From: Streptomyces sp. NBC_01142
Lineage (GTDB): Bacteria > Actinomycetota > Actinomycetes > Streptomycetales > Streptomycetaceae
Assembly (NCBI RefSeq): GCF_026341125.1
Contig: NZ_JAPEOR010000003.1
Coordinates: 1,054,001-1,118,000 of the forward strand
Reading direction: 5' to 3'
DNA length: 64,000 nt
In this document: one piece after another, positions 1-9,240 of the stretch
Numbering within the stretch: the stretch's first letter is position 1
Layout of the letters: each line of letters starts with the position of its first letter
Program-made: the position numbers and the translations under genes
The notes under the pieces: generated by a model
The model's database searches: none
Seen by the model: only the letters and a program-made list of their open reading frames with translations
Told to the model about the DNA's origin: nothing

Positions 1-1
1 T

Positions 2-124
2 GACCACGACGACCCGACGGGCTACTCCCGCAAGTGGGTCGACCCCTACCTCGTTACTCCCGAAGGATGCGAGGACGCCCCGATCCTGGGCAGGGAGCGC
101 GTCGTCAGCGTCCTGCGCCGCTGA
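2..124 (+). CDS. 3' end of an unidentified gene (partial)
   Basis: An open frame enters from the left edge and stops at TGA 122-124, giving the last 40 residues of a protein ending in VVSVLRR. The codons have the G/C-rich third positions of real genes here. The piece is too short to assign a family. The convergent Tn3 transposase stump begins about 30 bases further on. Confidence 0.45.
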   Translation, partial: DHDDPTGYSRKWVDPYLVTPEGCEDAPILGRERVVSVLRR

Positions 125-155
125 AGGCACGTCACCAGGTGGGCACCCTGTTGGT

Positions 156-1225
156 TCAGGCGGCCTGGCCGAGGCCGGCGGCGGTCAGGTCCTGCTCGCG
201 TAGAGGGGTGAAGTCGAGCTCGAGCTTCGGGTCGTACGCGTCGGGCTGGATGTCGAGCTCGTGGGTGCTGTACTCGCCGAACCGGTTGATGTGCTCGGTC
301 AGGTACGGCGAGATGTGCGCCAGGTCTTCCGGATCAATCTCCCAACCCTCCTCCAGCAGCTGTCGCACGATCTCCGCGATGTCCAGGGCGTTGTGGAAGA
401 TCACTGCGTTCGTGAGCAGGGCGTTGAACTTCATCGCCTTCTCCTGCTCGATCGGGTCGTTGTCCGCGATGACCCCGCGGTTGCCGAAGCCGATCCACTG
501 GGAGAACCGGTTGAACGACTCCACCTTGTTCGTCGCCGCAGTCACCCGCCGCCGCAGCGGCGCGTCCGAGAGGTAGCGCAGCAGCTGCACGGTGCGGATC
601 ACGCGGCCGACCTCGCGGAAGGCGGCGTAGGTGGCGTTCTTCCGCGACCCGGAGCGCAGCCGCTTGAGCAGCGTGGAGGAGGAGATCGCCCCCTCCCTCA
701 CGGAGACGGCCACGCGCATCAGGTGCCGGAACTGGGACTCGATCAGGTCGAAGGCGATGACGTGCTTGCCCGGCTCCCCGAACAGCGAGTCGATGTGCAC
801 GTACTCGCTCTGCTTGGAGGGCCGGTAGAAGGTCAGTTCCTTCCAGTTCCTAATCCTGGGCATCAGGTGGAAGCCCAGCAGGTGGGCGAGCGCAAAGACC
901 GGGAAGCTCTGGCCCTGCGTATCTGCGTGCACGGTAGTCGGCTGCACCTCGCTCGTGTTCTTCAGGAGGCCCTCGATGATGTAGACGGCCTCCCACACTC
1001 CGCACGGGATGAAGTGCGTGAACAGCGCGATGTACGTGTCCGAGACGTGGTGGTAGGCGATCCCGCCCGGCTTGCCGTACCTGACGCTCGTCTCGGAGAG
1101 CAGGTTGTCGAGATAGGTGTCCATGTGGGTGCCGTCCGCCGCGACGGCGGTCCCGTCGCCCCACGCCTGCGAGATGTCCAGGCGTGCGTGCGCGTTGACC
1201 AGGTCGAGCTGCGCCTGCAGAAGAC
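156..1225 (-). pseudogene. tnpA: Tn3-family transposase, C-terminal part only
   Basis: The C-terminal DDE-type catalytic region of a Tn3-family TnpA, about 355 residues against roughly 950-1000 for a whole protein. The recognisable sequence starts before the first ATG (1124): the stretch reading AWGDGTAVAADGTHMDTYLD is family-like and in frame upstream of it, and similarity fades near 1225, where an unrelated sequence is joined. Further on come VQPTTVHADTQGQSFPVF, the conserved FNRFSQWIGFGN block and the NAVIFHNALDI end. The N-terminal DNA-binding half is missing, so it cannot work alone. I could not find the 38-bp terminal repeat expected just past the stop. It marks a deletion or recombination scar. 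Confidence 0.9.
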
Positions 1226-1319
1226 CGCTGGCTCGGGTTCTCGATGGAGGACGACCGCGGCGTTAGGTGGGGGCATCGGGCACTAGGCTCGGCCACCAGC
1301 CACCGTGACAGGAGTCCCA

Positions 1320-1910
1320 ATGCCCTCGGACAGACCGGCAGACCGCCGCCAAGCACATGGTGCGCCGTTGGCCGACACCCTCACCTACGCTCCGCCCGGC
1401 GTGACGTGTCCCGGCGACGACATGTGGTCGACCGGGATCCGGGGCTACCGCCGTTACGAGCGGACCGTGGTCATCGGGCACGGCGACAGCGACTGGCGCG
1501 CCGCCTCCGAGGCCGTCCTGCATTGGGGCATCAAGCGTCGTAGCGGCTTCAGCGTCGCACCGCTGGCGGGCGCCGGCGAACGGGTCACCGAGGGGGCCGA
1601 ATACACCATCACGGCGGCGTGGGGACCGCTGGCTGTTCGGGAACCGGTCCGAGTAGTCGCCGTCGTCGACACCCCCGACAAATGCGGCTTCGCCTACGGC
1701 ACACTGCCCGGTCACCCAGTGTCCGGTGAGGAGGCGTTCATCGTGTGCAACGCCCCCGACGGCCACGTCACCCTGACCCTGCGTTCGTTGACCAGCCGCG
1801 CCCCCAAGGGTGCATGGCGGCCGCTGTTCCCACTGCTTCTGCTCGCACAACGCTCGTACCGCCGCCGATACCAGCGCGCCCTCCGACACCCGATGCCGCG
1901 GCAGGGCTGA
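1320..1910 (+). CDS. DUF1990 (UPF0548) family protein
   Basis: A 196-residue soluble protein of the DUF1990 family. The hallmark is the block GFAYGTLPGHPVSGEEAF in the second half, preceded by a WGIKRRSGF segment; family members are usually 160-200 residues, so it looks complete. No catalytic role is established for the family. I placed the start at the ATG at 1320 because GGAG lies 5 bases before it; a GTG at 1305 is in frame but lacks a ribosome site. The gene stands alone, with a transposase stump on its left and an IS5-type scrap on its right. Confidence 0.8.
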   Translation: MPSDRPADRRQAHGAPLADTLTYAPPGVTCPGDDMWSTGIRGYRRYERTVVIGHGDSDWRAASEAVLHWGIKRRSGFSVAPLAGAGERVTEGAEYTITAAWGPLAVREPVRVVAVVDTPDKCGFAYGTLPGHPVSGEEAFIVCNAPDGHVTLTLRSLTSRAPKGAWRPLFPLLLLAQRSYRRRYQRALRHPMPRQG

Positions 1911-2101
1911 AGGTGCGACCGGCACCCATCGCGGAACGACGCCGATCACGCCCCATGCCCCCGCTTGAGCGAGCCTGCGGATGGACTGCGGATCGACTGC
2001 TGATCGGCGCCCCGGGCGTCGTAGTGGGCTATGGGTGGGCCATGAGGAGGCAGGACTCGCCGGTCCTTGCCGTCCTGGCAGGTCAGCAGTGGTAGAGGCG
2101 C

Positions 2102-2370
2102 CTATGAGGCGAGGCGGCTGCCGGCCTCGACGACGGCCTGGTGGTTGGTGGAGTACCAGTAGTTCTTGGACTGCTCGGCGACGTGTGCCAGTAGACCGCG
2201 ACCAGCAGTAGCCGGTCCTCCAGCGGCAGACCGCACGGCCGTCCCGGCCGCACCGTGTCGGCTCCCGCGCGCCGCAGCGCGGTCCCCGGCTTGCCCGACT
2301 GGCGTGGGCTCAGCCCGGTGAACGGGGGAACCAGGACGGCTCCGACGCCGTGATCAGTCCAGGTGATCAG
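2102..2370 (-). pseudogene. IS5-family transposase remnant with internal deletion
   Basis: From a former start (now CTG at 2370) the minus strand reads ITWTDHGVGAV, then FTGLSPRQSGKPGTALRR and GRPCGLPLEDRLLLVAVYW, the N-terminal helix-turn-helix region of a common Streptomyces IS5-type transposase. At about 2185 the frame shifts and the text jumps to VAEQSKNYWYSTNHQAVVEA, which belongs to the DDE catalytic region of the same kind of protein, ending in a stop at 2102. About 60 residues between the two parts are missing. The piece is inactive. Confidence 0.7.
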
Positions 2371-2411
2371 TCCAGCCACGCCGGGATCACCGCATCGGGT
2401 CAGGGCGTCAG

Positions 2412-2783
2412 TCAGCAAGCCTCCCTGTCTTGGCGGAACTCGTGGATCACTTGGATCGCGCCGACAATGTGGGCGTTGAAGTCGTCCAGCTCCTCGGCCG
2501 GAACCCAGAGCTCGAGGATTGTCTGCCCGCCGGCCTGCTGGACGGGATACCGACTCAAGAACTCCGAGTCGACCTCGAATCGGGTGACAAAGCCGGCACC
2601 GCTGTGCTTCACGTTCCAGTCCCGCGCGATCCTGATCGCGTAGTCCTCGTTGAGGACCGGGTAGAAGATCGGCTGCTCGGGGAGGCGGGGCGGCCACGCA
2701 CGCCAGTTCAGCTCGCGGACCAGGTCCAGTTCCTCGGGGCCGGTGGGGCGCCACAGGGTTGTTGTTGCGTGCTGGCTGGTCAT
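2412..2783 (-). CDS. Conserved small protein of the family often labelled ADP-ribosylation/crystallin J1
   Basis: A 123-residue protein beginning MTSQHATTTLWRPTG, with the conserved run RAWPPRLPEQPIFYPVLNED, then ARDWN, GFVTRFEVDSEFL and a C-terminal LWVPAEELDDFN. Annotation pipelines often call this actinobacterial family ADP-ribosylation/crystallin J1, but I see no ADP-ribosylglycohydrolase motifs, so the name is not evidence of function. An in-frame start further upstream exists, but the ATG at 2783 starts the conserved part. Two IS5-type transposase scraps flank the gene on opposite strands. Confidence 0.75.
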   Translation of the reverse strand: MTSQHATTTLWRPTGPEELDLVRELNWRAWPPRLPEQPIFYPVLNEDYAIRIARDWNVKHSGAGFVTRFEVDSEFLSRYPVQQAGGQTILELWVPAEELDDFNAHIVGAIQVIHEFRQDREAC

Positions 2784-2903
2784 GTGAATTGCTCTCTGGA
2801 CGGGGAATCGGATGCTACGGCCGGCCGGGAGACCGGACGATACCGGCACCGCGAACCCAGCGGCTACGCAGTTTCCGCCCCGGCCACCGACGCGACGAGC
2901 ACT

Positions 2904-3079
2904 TACGGGACGGCCTTCAGGTTGGATCACGAAATCCCGCGCAACGTCCGAGACTGCGAACGGCTTCCCCGACGCTCCGAAGAGCACCTGACCGGGGACT
3001 CATCACACTGATGACCAGGCGCCTGACCCGCGAAGGCCCCCAGACCGGATGGTCGAAGAAGCCCGCCAACGGCAGCTGA
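2904..3079 (+). pseudogene. IS5-family transposase C-terminal scrap, frameshifted
   Basis: One plus-strand frame reads RNVRDCERLPRRSEEHLTG and stops at 3011. The next frame carries LITLMTRRLTREGPQTGWSK to a stop at 3079. Joined, they match the usual end of Streptomyces IS5-type transposases (VRDYERLP...H...ITLMTRRLTR). A single shift near 2995 separates them, and everything before about 2904 is gone. Confidence 0.6.
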
Positions 3080-3311
3080 AGGGAGGCTCCCTCGAGTACC
3101 ACAGTCGGGTTCCGAGGCGGCCACCCCGGCCTTGGGGACACGTCCGGCGGGCGATCGGAGGCCTTGGGGTGAACCTGGGCGGCTCGCCGTGGGCGGCCCC
3201 CAGGCCCGAACCCTCGTGCGGCAGTCCCACTCCGGCTTCCGGAGCCTGTAGGGCGTGCCTCCCCGCTCGTACTCGATCCCGTTGGAGCCGCGGAAGCCGC
3301 TTCCCGAGCCG

Positions 3312-3734
3312 TCAGTCGAAGACGCAACTGCTGATGCCGGCCGGCAACTGCCGGTAGGAACTCACCTGGTTCCGCCAGGAGACAGGGAGGTTTACCCGGC
3401 CGTTGGGGGAAATGCGCACGTAGTTGCCCGAGTAATCCTTGTCCCAATAGACGCAGATATACCTGGTGGTCATGTTCGCGACGGAGTTGGCCCGGTCGTT
3501 CCATCCATAGCCCGGGGCCGCCAGGTTCGCGCTGTACTTCACCGCGGTCGTGTCGAAGTACACGTCGCTACCAGCGTTGTTGTTGTCCCACATGCACCAG
3601 TCGCCAGACTCGCACTGAGCCCAGCTGTCCGCACCGGCAGGAGAGTGCCGGTCTGCCGAGGCGGCCGCGGCGGCGCCGATCGTGAAAGTGCCGGCCAGCA
3701 CGATTGCACTGAGCGCCCGAGTAACTTTGATCAT
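3312..3734 (-). CDS. Secreted peptidase-inhibitor family I36 protein
   Basis: A 140-residue exported protein. Residues 1-28 form a Sec signal peptide (basic start, hydrophobic VLAGTFTIGAAAAA, cleavage near ASA-DR). The mature part has the Cys- and aromatic-rich pattern of family I36 (streptomycete metalloproteinase inhibitor SMI type): ESGDWCMWDN near the start, then YICVYWDKDYSGNYVR and a final Cys in ISSCVFD, giving four cysteines likely paired outside the cell. Members bind metalloproteases or act as beta/gamma-crystallin-like modules; which applies here cannot be told. The gene is monocistronic. Confidence 0.85.
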   Translation of the reverse strand: MIKVTRALSAIVLAGTFTIGAAAAASADRHSPAGADSWAQCESGDWCMWDNNNAGSDVYFDTTAVKYSANLAAPGYGWNDRANSVANMTTRYICVYWDKDYSGNYVRISPNGRVNLPVSWRNQVSSYRQLPAGISSCVFD

Positions 3735-4260
3735 CAGTTTCCCTCCCTGAGTGCGGGCAGGACCCTGGCGACAAGCTTCGGCACAGGCCGAACCTGCACG
3801 GACTCAAGCCGGAGCCAGAATCTCCACATACGACTGATGCGGCGCGGGTTACATCGAGCGTGAGTCAGCTCGCGTTACGCATTGTTGGAGACTGTCACAC
3901 GATTGAGTGGACGCCGCCGCTTCGCGATCAGCTTCCGGTCGTCATCGAAGAAGTGGAACCGTTCCAACTCAGGTCCTGTCGGCTCCTGCGCCAACGTCGG
4001 TACGGATGGTCCCCAAGGCCGTAGACGAAGCCATCAGTCCGGGATCTCAAACACTCACGCATGTGTCCTACGCTTCGAGACAACCCCCAACCGCGCCGCC
4101 TTCAAGCGGGGTTACCGGAAGCGGCTGGCTGAGATGCGGGCGTACGACCTGGAGACAGCGGATCATCGCGGAGTGCAAGCGGGCGTTCGTGGCGCTGACG
4201 GGCGGGCGAGCAGTGCCGGTGGCGTGTCAGAGCGTGCTGACGGCTGCTTTGGGCTCTGCG
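3735..4260. other. Stretch without a recognisable gene
   Basis: The right-hand part upstream of the I36 gene should hold its promoter. From about 4080 to 4200 the plus strand has a codon-like stretch (TPNRAAFKRGYRKRLAEMRA) that I cannot assign and that has no start signal; it may be a worn gene fragment. No RNA gene or repeat was seen. Confidence 0.4.
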
Positions 4261-4288
4261 GTCCGAACGCCCCAGTGGGCGGTCGGAC
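4261..4288. terminator. Hairpin downstream of the propeller-protein gene
   Basis: GTCCGAACGCCC and GGGCGGTCGGAC pair at 11 of 12 positions around a CAGT loop. It lies about 40 bases past the stop of the minus-strand gene ending at 4326, a suitable place for its terminator. No U-tract follows, as is common in Streptomyces. Confidence 0.55.
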
Positions 4289-4325
4289 CGCTCCCGTGGT
4301 CGGGGTCCGTGTTGCGCGGCGGACG

Positions 4326-5498
4326 TCAGCCGGTGAAGCGGCGCACCGCGGGGATCAGGTCCCCGTTCTTGGCGATGCCGACGGTCCAGAGGCCGGCGGT
4401 GCCTGGGATCGTGCTGAACCCCCTGACCACGACGGCCGGGTCAGCGGCCTGCTCCCAGCGCTGCCGCGTCGGGTCCCACCGCAGGGCTACGGAGACTGCG
4501 CCTTTGCCGCCTGCGGCCCACAGCGTGCCGTCTCCGGCCTTGCCGACGGCGCGAAGCCGCCCGTCCGGGATATCGGGCACCGTGGCGTCGGTCCACTTTT
4601 TGCCGTCCCAGTGTGCGGCGTAGGGGTGTTCCACTCCGTTCGAGGTCCTTCCGCCGACCGCCCACACGTCGTCCGCGGACAGTGCCGTGATACCGCCGAA
4701 CCAGCGGTGCTCACCGCTCTTGCCCGCCGGGGCGGACATCCGCTGCCAGGAGGTGCCGTCCCAGTGCAGGAGCAGGCCGCTCTGGTCGGTGGAAACGGTG
4801 GCGAAGGTCGTACCGGCCGCCCAGATGTCGTTGGGGGCGACGGTGGTCAGGCTGGTGAGTTCGCCCTTGCCGACGTCGGCCGGGAGTGCCTGGTGACGCC
4901 AGGCGGTGCCGTCCCAGGCCTGGATGGCGGGCACTCCGCTCTTGACGGACTGAGGCACGGCCCGGCCGACCGTCCAGGCCTTCCCGTCCGGCGTGATGGC
5001 CACCGCGTCGGGCAGGACCCGGCCGGCCGGGTCTCGTTCGAAGGTGCGCACGGTCCACGCCGTACCGTCCCAGTGCTCCGCCGTGGCGCCGACGGCCCAG
5101 ATGTCGCCGGCGGAACGTACGGCGAGCGCTCCGGGGAAGGATCCGTTGGGCAGAGTCGATTCCTGTGCCCAGGACGTGCCGTTCCAGCGCAGGGCAAGGG
5201 CCTCGACCTCGCTGTCGCTCTTCAGCCGGTATCCGACGGCCCACGCCTGCCGGCCGTCGAGCGCGGCCACGGCGGTCAGATCGCCCTTGGCCACCGGCAC
5301 GGGTGTCTGCTGCCATCGTCCCGCGACCCGCGCGGTGTCGGAGGAGAGGTTCGACTCGGCCGCGGCCGGGGCGGGACCGGCCCAACCGGTACCCGCGAGC
5401 ACCAGGCCGGCGGTTGCGATGGCGCCGGCAGCCAGTGTGGCCACAGCGGGTGCGCGACCGATGCGGGGGCGTCGGGAAGTTGACGTGTCTTTGTACAT
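4326..5498 (-). CDS. Secreted WAVG-repeat beta-propeller-like protein
   Basis: A 390-residue exported protein. The N-terminus has basic residues, then a hydrophobic stretch (VATLAAGAIATAGLVLAG) and a small-residue cleavage region near residue 45. The rest is a series of roughly 50-residue units with DIWAVG or DVWAVG followed by HWDGTSW or HWDGKKW, at least six copies, as expected for a six- or seven-bladed propeller. No catalytic residues are evident; such proteins probably bind ligands or partners outside the cell. The ATG at 5498 has a strong GGAGG site 7-8 bases upstream. The intradiol dioxygenase gene ends only 29 bases upstream, so the two are probably co-transcribed. Confidence 0.75.
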   Translation of the reverse strand: MYKDTSTSRRPRIGRAPAVATLAAGAIATAGLVLAGTGWAGPAPAAAESNLSSDTARVAGRWQQTPVPVAKGDLTAVAALDGRQAWAVGYRLKSDSEVEALALRWNGTSWAQESTLPNGSFPGALAVRSAGDIWAVGATAEHWDGTAWTVRTFERDPAGRVLPDAVAITPDGKAWTVGRAVPQSVKSGVPAIQAWDGTAWRHQALPADVGKGELTSLTTVAPNDIWAAGTTFATVSTDQSGLLLHWDGTSWQRMSAPAGKSGEHRWFGGITALSADDVWAVGGRTSNGVEHPYAAHWDGKKWTDATVPDIPDGRLRAVGKAGDGTLWAAGGKGAVSVALRWDPTRQRWEQAADPAVVVRGFSTIPGTAGLWTVGIAKNGDLIPAVRRFTG

Positions 5499-5527
5499 CG
5501 GGAACCTCCTCGGGGGCCGACGGCCGG

Positions 5528-6247
5528 TCACTGGACGGTGGTCTTGACGACGAAGTCGAACGCGCCGGTGTAGGCGCCGTCCTCGGGGCCGGAAAGCGTG
5601 ATCGTGCAGGACCGGTTGATGATCCCGTCGCCGGCGTTGAGCGCGGCGAAGTCGCGGCCGTACGCCTGGGTGTCGTCCGGGAAGTACAGCTGCGTGATCA
5701 GGACCGGCCCGCCGGGCGTCTGGACCTGGGTGTGGATGTGCGGCGCGCGCTTGCCCCAACGGCCCCAGTAGTCACGGGGGATGATGGTCGTCAGGCGAAA
5801 GGCGCCCCGACGGTCCGTGTACTGGTGTCCGCGCAGGGAGAAGCCGGAGGTGTCGTAGTCCCCGTTCTGGTCGCACTGCCAGAACTCCATGAGGGTCCCC
5901 GGCTGGGGGCTGCAGCCGGTGTCGTAGACAACACCCGTGAGGTCGAGCCGGACTCCCCTGATGGCGGGAGTGATGAAATCGCCCCGTTCCGGGGACTCGG
6001 GTTTGAACAGGGGGCCCTCCATCGCCGCGGGTGTCTCATGGCCGTCGCAGGCAGGGGTTACGGACAGTCGGCCTCCGGCCCGGCGGGCCCGTTCCACCGC
6101 CGTCACCGGGGCAGCCGAAGCCGCCGGCGCCACCGAGGCCGCGCCGGTCGCCGCGAGCGCAGCGGCCGTCATCCCCATCGAACTGGCCCTGATGAACGCC
6201 CGCCTCGAGCGGGTGTGCCCGCTGCCCGGGTCGTCGTCTTCTCGCAT
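5528..6247 (-). CDS. Tat-exported intradiol ring-cleavage dioxygenase-like protein
   Basis: A 239-residue protein of the intradiol dioxygenase superfamily (protocatechuate 3,4- and catechol 1,2-dioxygenases; non-haem Fe(III)). The N-terminus carries a twin-arginine motif, SRRAFIRAS, before an Ala-rich hydrophobic segment. The expected Fe(III) ligands are visible: Tyr in GDYDTSG (about residue 131), Tyr in PRDYWG (about 160), and HIH (about 170 and 172). The usual QTEGPYY entry motif is here AAMEGPLFKP, so the substrate may differ from simple catechols. ATG 6247 was preferred to GTG 6250 because AAGGAG sits 5 bases before it. It lies just upstream of the propeller-protein gene. Confidence 0.85.
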   Translation of the reverse strand: MREDDDPGSGHTRSRRAFIRASSMGMTAAALAATGAASVAPAASAAPVTAVERARRAGGRLSVTPACDGHETPAAMEGPLFKPESPERGDFITPAIRGVRLDLTGVVYDTGCSPQPGTLMEFWQCDQNGDYDTSGFSLRGHQYTDRRGAFRLTTIIPRDYWGRWGKRAPHIHTQVQTPGGPVLITQLYFPDDTQAYGRDFAALNAGDGIINRSCTITLSGPEDGAYTGAFDFVVKTTVQ

Positions 6248-6446
6248 CACATCTCCTTGCCGGATCTCCGACTCGCTCGGCAGGGCATTCCGTGGGGGGA
6301 AGGACTTCGGTCCACTGCGACGAGTCCTTGGAATGCCCTGTTCCGGGCCAGCGTGGCCCGCGCGGGAGTTCAGCGGATCGATCGGATGACCGGCGGCTTC
6401 GCAGCGTTACGAAACCTCGTCCGGCCGCACCGCCCGCCCGGGGAGC

Positions 6447-8918
6447 TCATTCGGGGGCGTTCGCCGCCACCCAGAGGGCGATCCGGGTACGGGAGCGCAT
6501 GCCGAGTTTGTCCCGGACGTTGTCGAGATGGGTGGCGACGGTGCTCGCCGACAGACCGAGCCTGGTGCCGATCTCGCGGTTCGTCAGGCCATCGGCGACC
6601 AGCGCGGCAACGGCCGCCTCCCGCCCGGTCAGCGGCCCACGGGCATGATCCGGGTCAGCGGCGGTATCAACAGGGCCGCGGAGGGCGTAGGCGACCAGCC
6701 GTTCCCAATCCAGCCGCCGTCCCTGGGCCACCGCCTGGTCCCGCGCCGCAGGGGTCAGCGCCGCTTCGGCGCGCGCCGACGCCTCTTCGACCTGCATTCG
6801 CCATGCGTTCTCAGGCTCTGTGTCCATTCGTCTGCGCGCCTGCCCGCCGGCGGCGAACAGCCGCACGGACCGCTTTATCTCACCCCGCTCGACCGCCACG
6901 ACGGCAAGGCCTTCGAGGGGGTACAGGGCGTGGAAGCTCTCACCGGGCACCGCGCGCAGCCCTTCGCCGAACAGTGCCTCGGCCGCTTGAAGGTCGCCGG
7001 TGGCGAGCCGTATCGCACCCGCGGTGTGCAGGGCCGCCGCCACCTGGCACCAGGGCGCGTGCGCGCGGAGCTCGGGCAGGCAGGAGGACATCAGCGCGTC
7101 TCCCTCGGCGGTTTCGCCGACGTGCAGCAGCGCCCAGGCGAGGTGATGGGTGCACCAGGCCGTGTCCTGGGGGTTGTCCAGCGTGCTGACGATGGCCAGG
7201 CACTCGGCGAAGTCGGTGACAGCCTGGGCGAACCGCCGGTTGCACACCAGGGCGGCTGCGCGTGCGTCGAGAGCGTTGGCGAGCCGCGCCGGTTCGGCGT
7301 GCCGCCGCTCCACTGCCACGGCCTTGTCCGCGAAGCGCAGGGCCGCCTCCTGGTCGGCCTGCTGGCAGGCGGCGCGCGCGGCGAGTGCCAGAGCCGAGCC
7401 GCGACAGCGAGAGCCACTGTCCTCGGCCAGGGCATCGGACAGCAGAGCCCGGGCGGCGGTCAATTGCTCCTGTTGATAGCGGACGCGGGCCAGCGCCAGC
7501 TTGAGCAGCGGTGGTGTCGCACCGTCGTTCCTGTCGGTGTGGGCGATGGCCGCTGCGAGATTCTCACGCTCCTCGGCCGGACGTCCACCCCTCTGATCGG
7601 GGAAGACCTGGTCGGCGTGGGCCTGAGCGAGTCCGGTCAGCCACTCCAGGGCCCGCTGCCAGGTGGCGTCCGACTCGCCGGACTGGTCGAGACGCTCCAG
7701 CGCGTAGGCGCGCATGGTGTTCAACAGCCTGAATCTGGGGATGTCTTCGGGCTGGGCAGCCGGCGCCCGCACGATCAGCGACTTGGCCTCCAGGGCGCAC
7801 AGAAGGCGTAAGACACGGCGTGGCGGGATCGCGTCGTCGGAGCAGACTGCCGCCGCTCCCGCGGAGTCGAAACTGCCGACGAGGACGGACAGCCGGCGAA
7901 AAAGTGTCCGTTCCTGCGGATCCAGTAGCCGATGACTCCAGTCGATCGCGGCAGCCAGCTCGCGATGCCGTCCGGGGCCGGTCCTGCTCCCGTCGGTCAG
8001 CAGGGAGAGCTGGTCGTCCAGCCCGGCGAGGATGGCACCCAGGGGGAGGACGCTTGTACGGCGGGCGGCGAGTTCGATGGCGAGCGGCATGCCGTCGAGA
8101 CGGCGGCAGATCTGCGCCACGGTGGTGGCATTTCCGGCGTGGAGTGCGAAATCCGGCGCGCATTCGGTGGCACGCTCCACGAAGAGGCGCACCGCGTCCG
8201 ACTGCAAAGCGGCTGCCGGATCTTCCACGGTGTCCGTCGGCGTCAGCGACAGCTCGCCGACCCGGAAGACGATTTCACCCGGCACCCGCAGTTTTTCGCG
8301 GCTGGTGGCGAGAATGCGTAGCCGAGGACACCGGCTGAGCAGGTCGGCGACCAGCCGGGCGCAGGGTTCGGCCAAGTGCTCACAGTTGTCCAGGATCACG
8401 GTGGTCCGGTTCTCGGCGAGTGCGTCCGCCAGTACGTCGATGCCGCTGCGCTCGCCGCGCTCGCCGATGCCGAGAGCCCCGGCCACGGTCTGCGCCAACT
8501 GTGCCCCGTCGTGGAGGGAGTCCAGTTCGATCAGTCGGGTCCGGCCGTCTCCGGCGTCGCGCAGCCCCGCCGCGAACTGCAGCGCAAGCCGTGTCTTGCC
8601 CACTCCACCGGGCCCGGTGAGTGTCAGCAGCCGCGCGGATCTCGCCACGGTGCGCAGCTCAGTCAGTTCGCGACGACGGCCGACGAAGGTGTCCAGGGCG
8701 TTCGGCAACTCCGGGCCCCGGTCTGAAGCCGGCACCGCCGCTTGTGCTGGACGACTCCGCCCGTCCCGTACCGAGCGCCGACGGAACGCACGCTGCCTGC
8801 ATGCGGCGGAGCAGTAGCGCGCGGGACGGCCGCCCGTTGCCGGTCCAGCTGTTCCACGCCGACCGCCGACAGGGAGCTCGGTCCCACATGTCTCGCACGT
8901 TCGTCGCGTCGGGCTCAT
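6447..8918 (-). CDS. NB-ARC ATPase/LuxR transcriptional regulator with N-terminal Cys motif
   Basis: An 823-residue regulator. Residues 8-40 hold a C-x2-C and C-x3-C pair (CETC...CSAAC) that looks like a zinc-binding module. Next comes an NB-ARC/AAA NTPase with Walker A GPGGVGKT at 102-109, Walker B VILDNCEH, ATSREKLR and the GMPLAIELAARR block. A long helical TPR-like region follows, and the last 65 residues form a LuxR-type helix-turn-helix (LTGREAAVAALVADGLTNRE). This is the layout of large ATP-dependent LuxR-family regulators in Streptomyces. Partners and targets are unknown. The dioxygenase gene starts on the same strand about 200 bases after its stop and could be a target. Confidence 0.88.
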   Translation of the reverse strand: MSPTRRTCETCGTELPVGGRRGTAGPATGGRPARYCSAACRQRAFRRRSVRDGRSRPAQAAVPASDRGPELPNALDTFVGRRRELTELRTVARSARLLTLTGPGGVGKTRLALQFAAGLRDAGDGRTRLIELDSLHDGAQLAQTVAGALGIGERGERSGIDVLADALAENRTTVILDNCEHLAEPCARLVADLLSRCPRLRILATSREKLRVPGEIVFRVGELSLTPTDTVEDPAAALQSDAVRLFVERATECAPDFALHAGNATTVAQICRRLDGMPLAIELAARRTSVLPLGAILAGLDDQLSLLTDGSRTGPGRHRELAAAIDWSHRLLDPQERTLFRRLSVLVGSFDSAGAAAVCSDDAIPPRRVLRLLCALEAKSLIVRAPAAQPEDIPRFRLLNTMRAYALERLDQSGESDATWQRALEWLTGLAQAHADQVFPDQRGGRPAEERENLAAAIAHTDRNDGATPPLLKLALARVRYQQEQLTAARALLSDALAEDSGSRCRGSALALAARAACQQADQEAALRFADKAVAVERRHAEPARLANALDARAAALVCNRRFAQAVTDFAECLAIVSTLDNPQDTAWCTHHLAWALLHVGETAEGDALMSSCLPELRAHAPWCQVAAALHTAGAIRLATGDLQAAEALFGEGLRAVPGESFHALYPLEGLAVVAVERGEIKRSVRLFAAGGQARRRMDTEPENAWRMQVEEASARAEAALTPAARDQAVAQGRRLDWERLVAYALRGPVDTAADPDHARGPLTGREAAVAALVADGLTNREIGTRLGLSASTVATHLDNVRDKLGMRSRTRIALWVAANAPE

Positions 8919-9240
8919 CAGCCGAATCCTTGCTCAACGGCCGCCGTGGACACCACCGTGTACCGGAAAGGTGAGGAACGCCCCACGGCTCCTGTGGAAC
9001 ACCTGGCAAGGAGACGGCGGTTCCTACGGAGATCACTGAGGCTGTCGCGGATCCAGCGCCCCGGTCCGCCGCGACGGGCCGGGGCACGAGCGCCTGCGGA
9101 CTTGCAGTCATTCGAGGCCAGTGGGCAAGAGCGTTTTCGTCCGACATGGCGGCAGGGCTCCTCTGTGCCCCGCCCGAACCTTCTGGTGCGAGCGGGGAGC
9201 CTCTGTGCGAGACGGTCGTCCGCAGGTGGCCTTACGCGAA
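8919..9240. other. Intergenic stretch upstream of the NB-ARC/LuxR gene
   Basis: About 320 bases between the regulator start (8918) and the end of the small secreted-protein gene (9273). It should contain the regulator promoter. No gene, RNA or strong hairpin is apparent apart from the direct repeat at its right edge. Confidence 0.4.

Noticed and set aside
125..155. Tn3-type terminal inverted repeat past the transposase stop
   Set aside because: The sequence does not show the expected GGGG-starting 38-bp repeat; no convincing match by eye.
3882..5483. 533-codon plus-strand frame over the propeller-protein gene
   Set aside because: Most of it is the complement of the secreted propeller gene; the part before 4326 is unassigned and lacks a start signal.
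5165..7189. 674-codon plus-strand frame across the dioxygenase and regulator genes
   Set aside because: It spans two genes with clear motifs on the minus strand and has Arg/Pro-rich translation typical of shadows.
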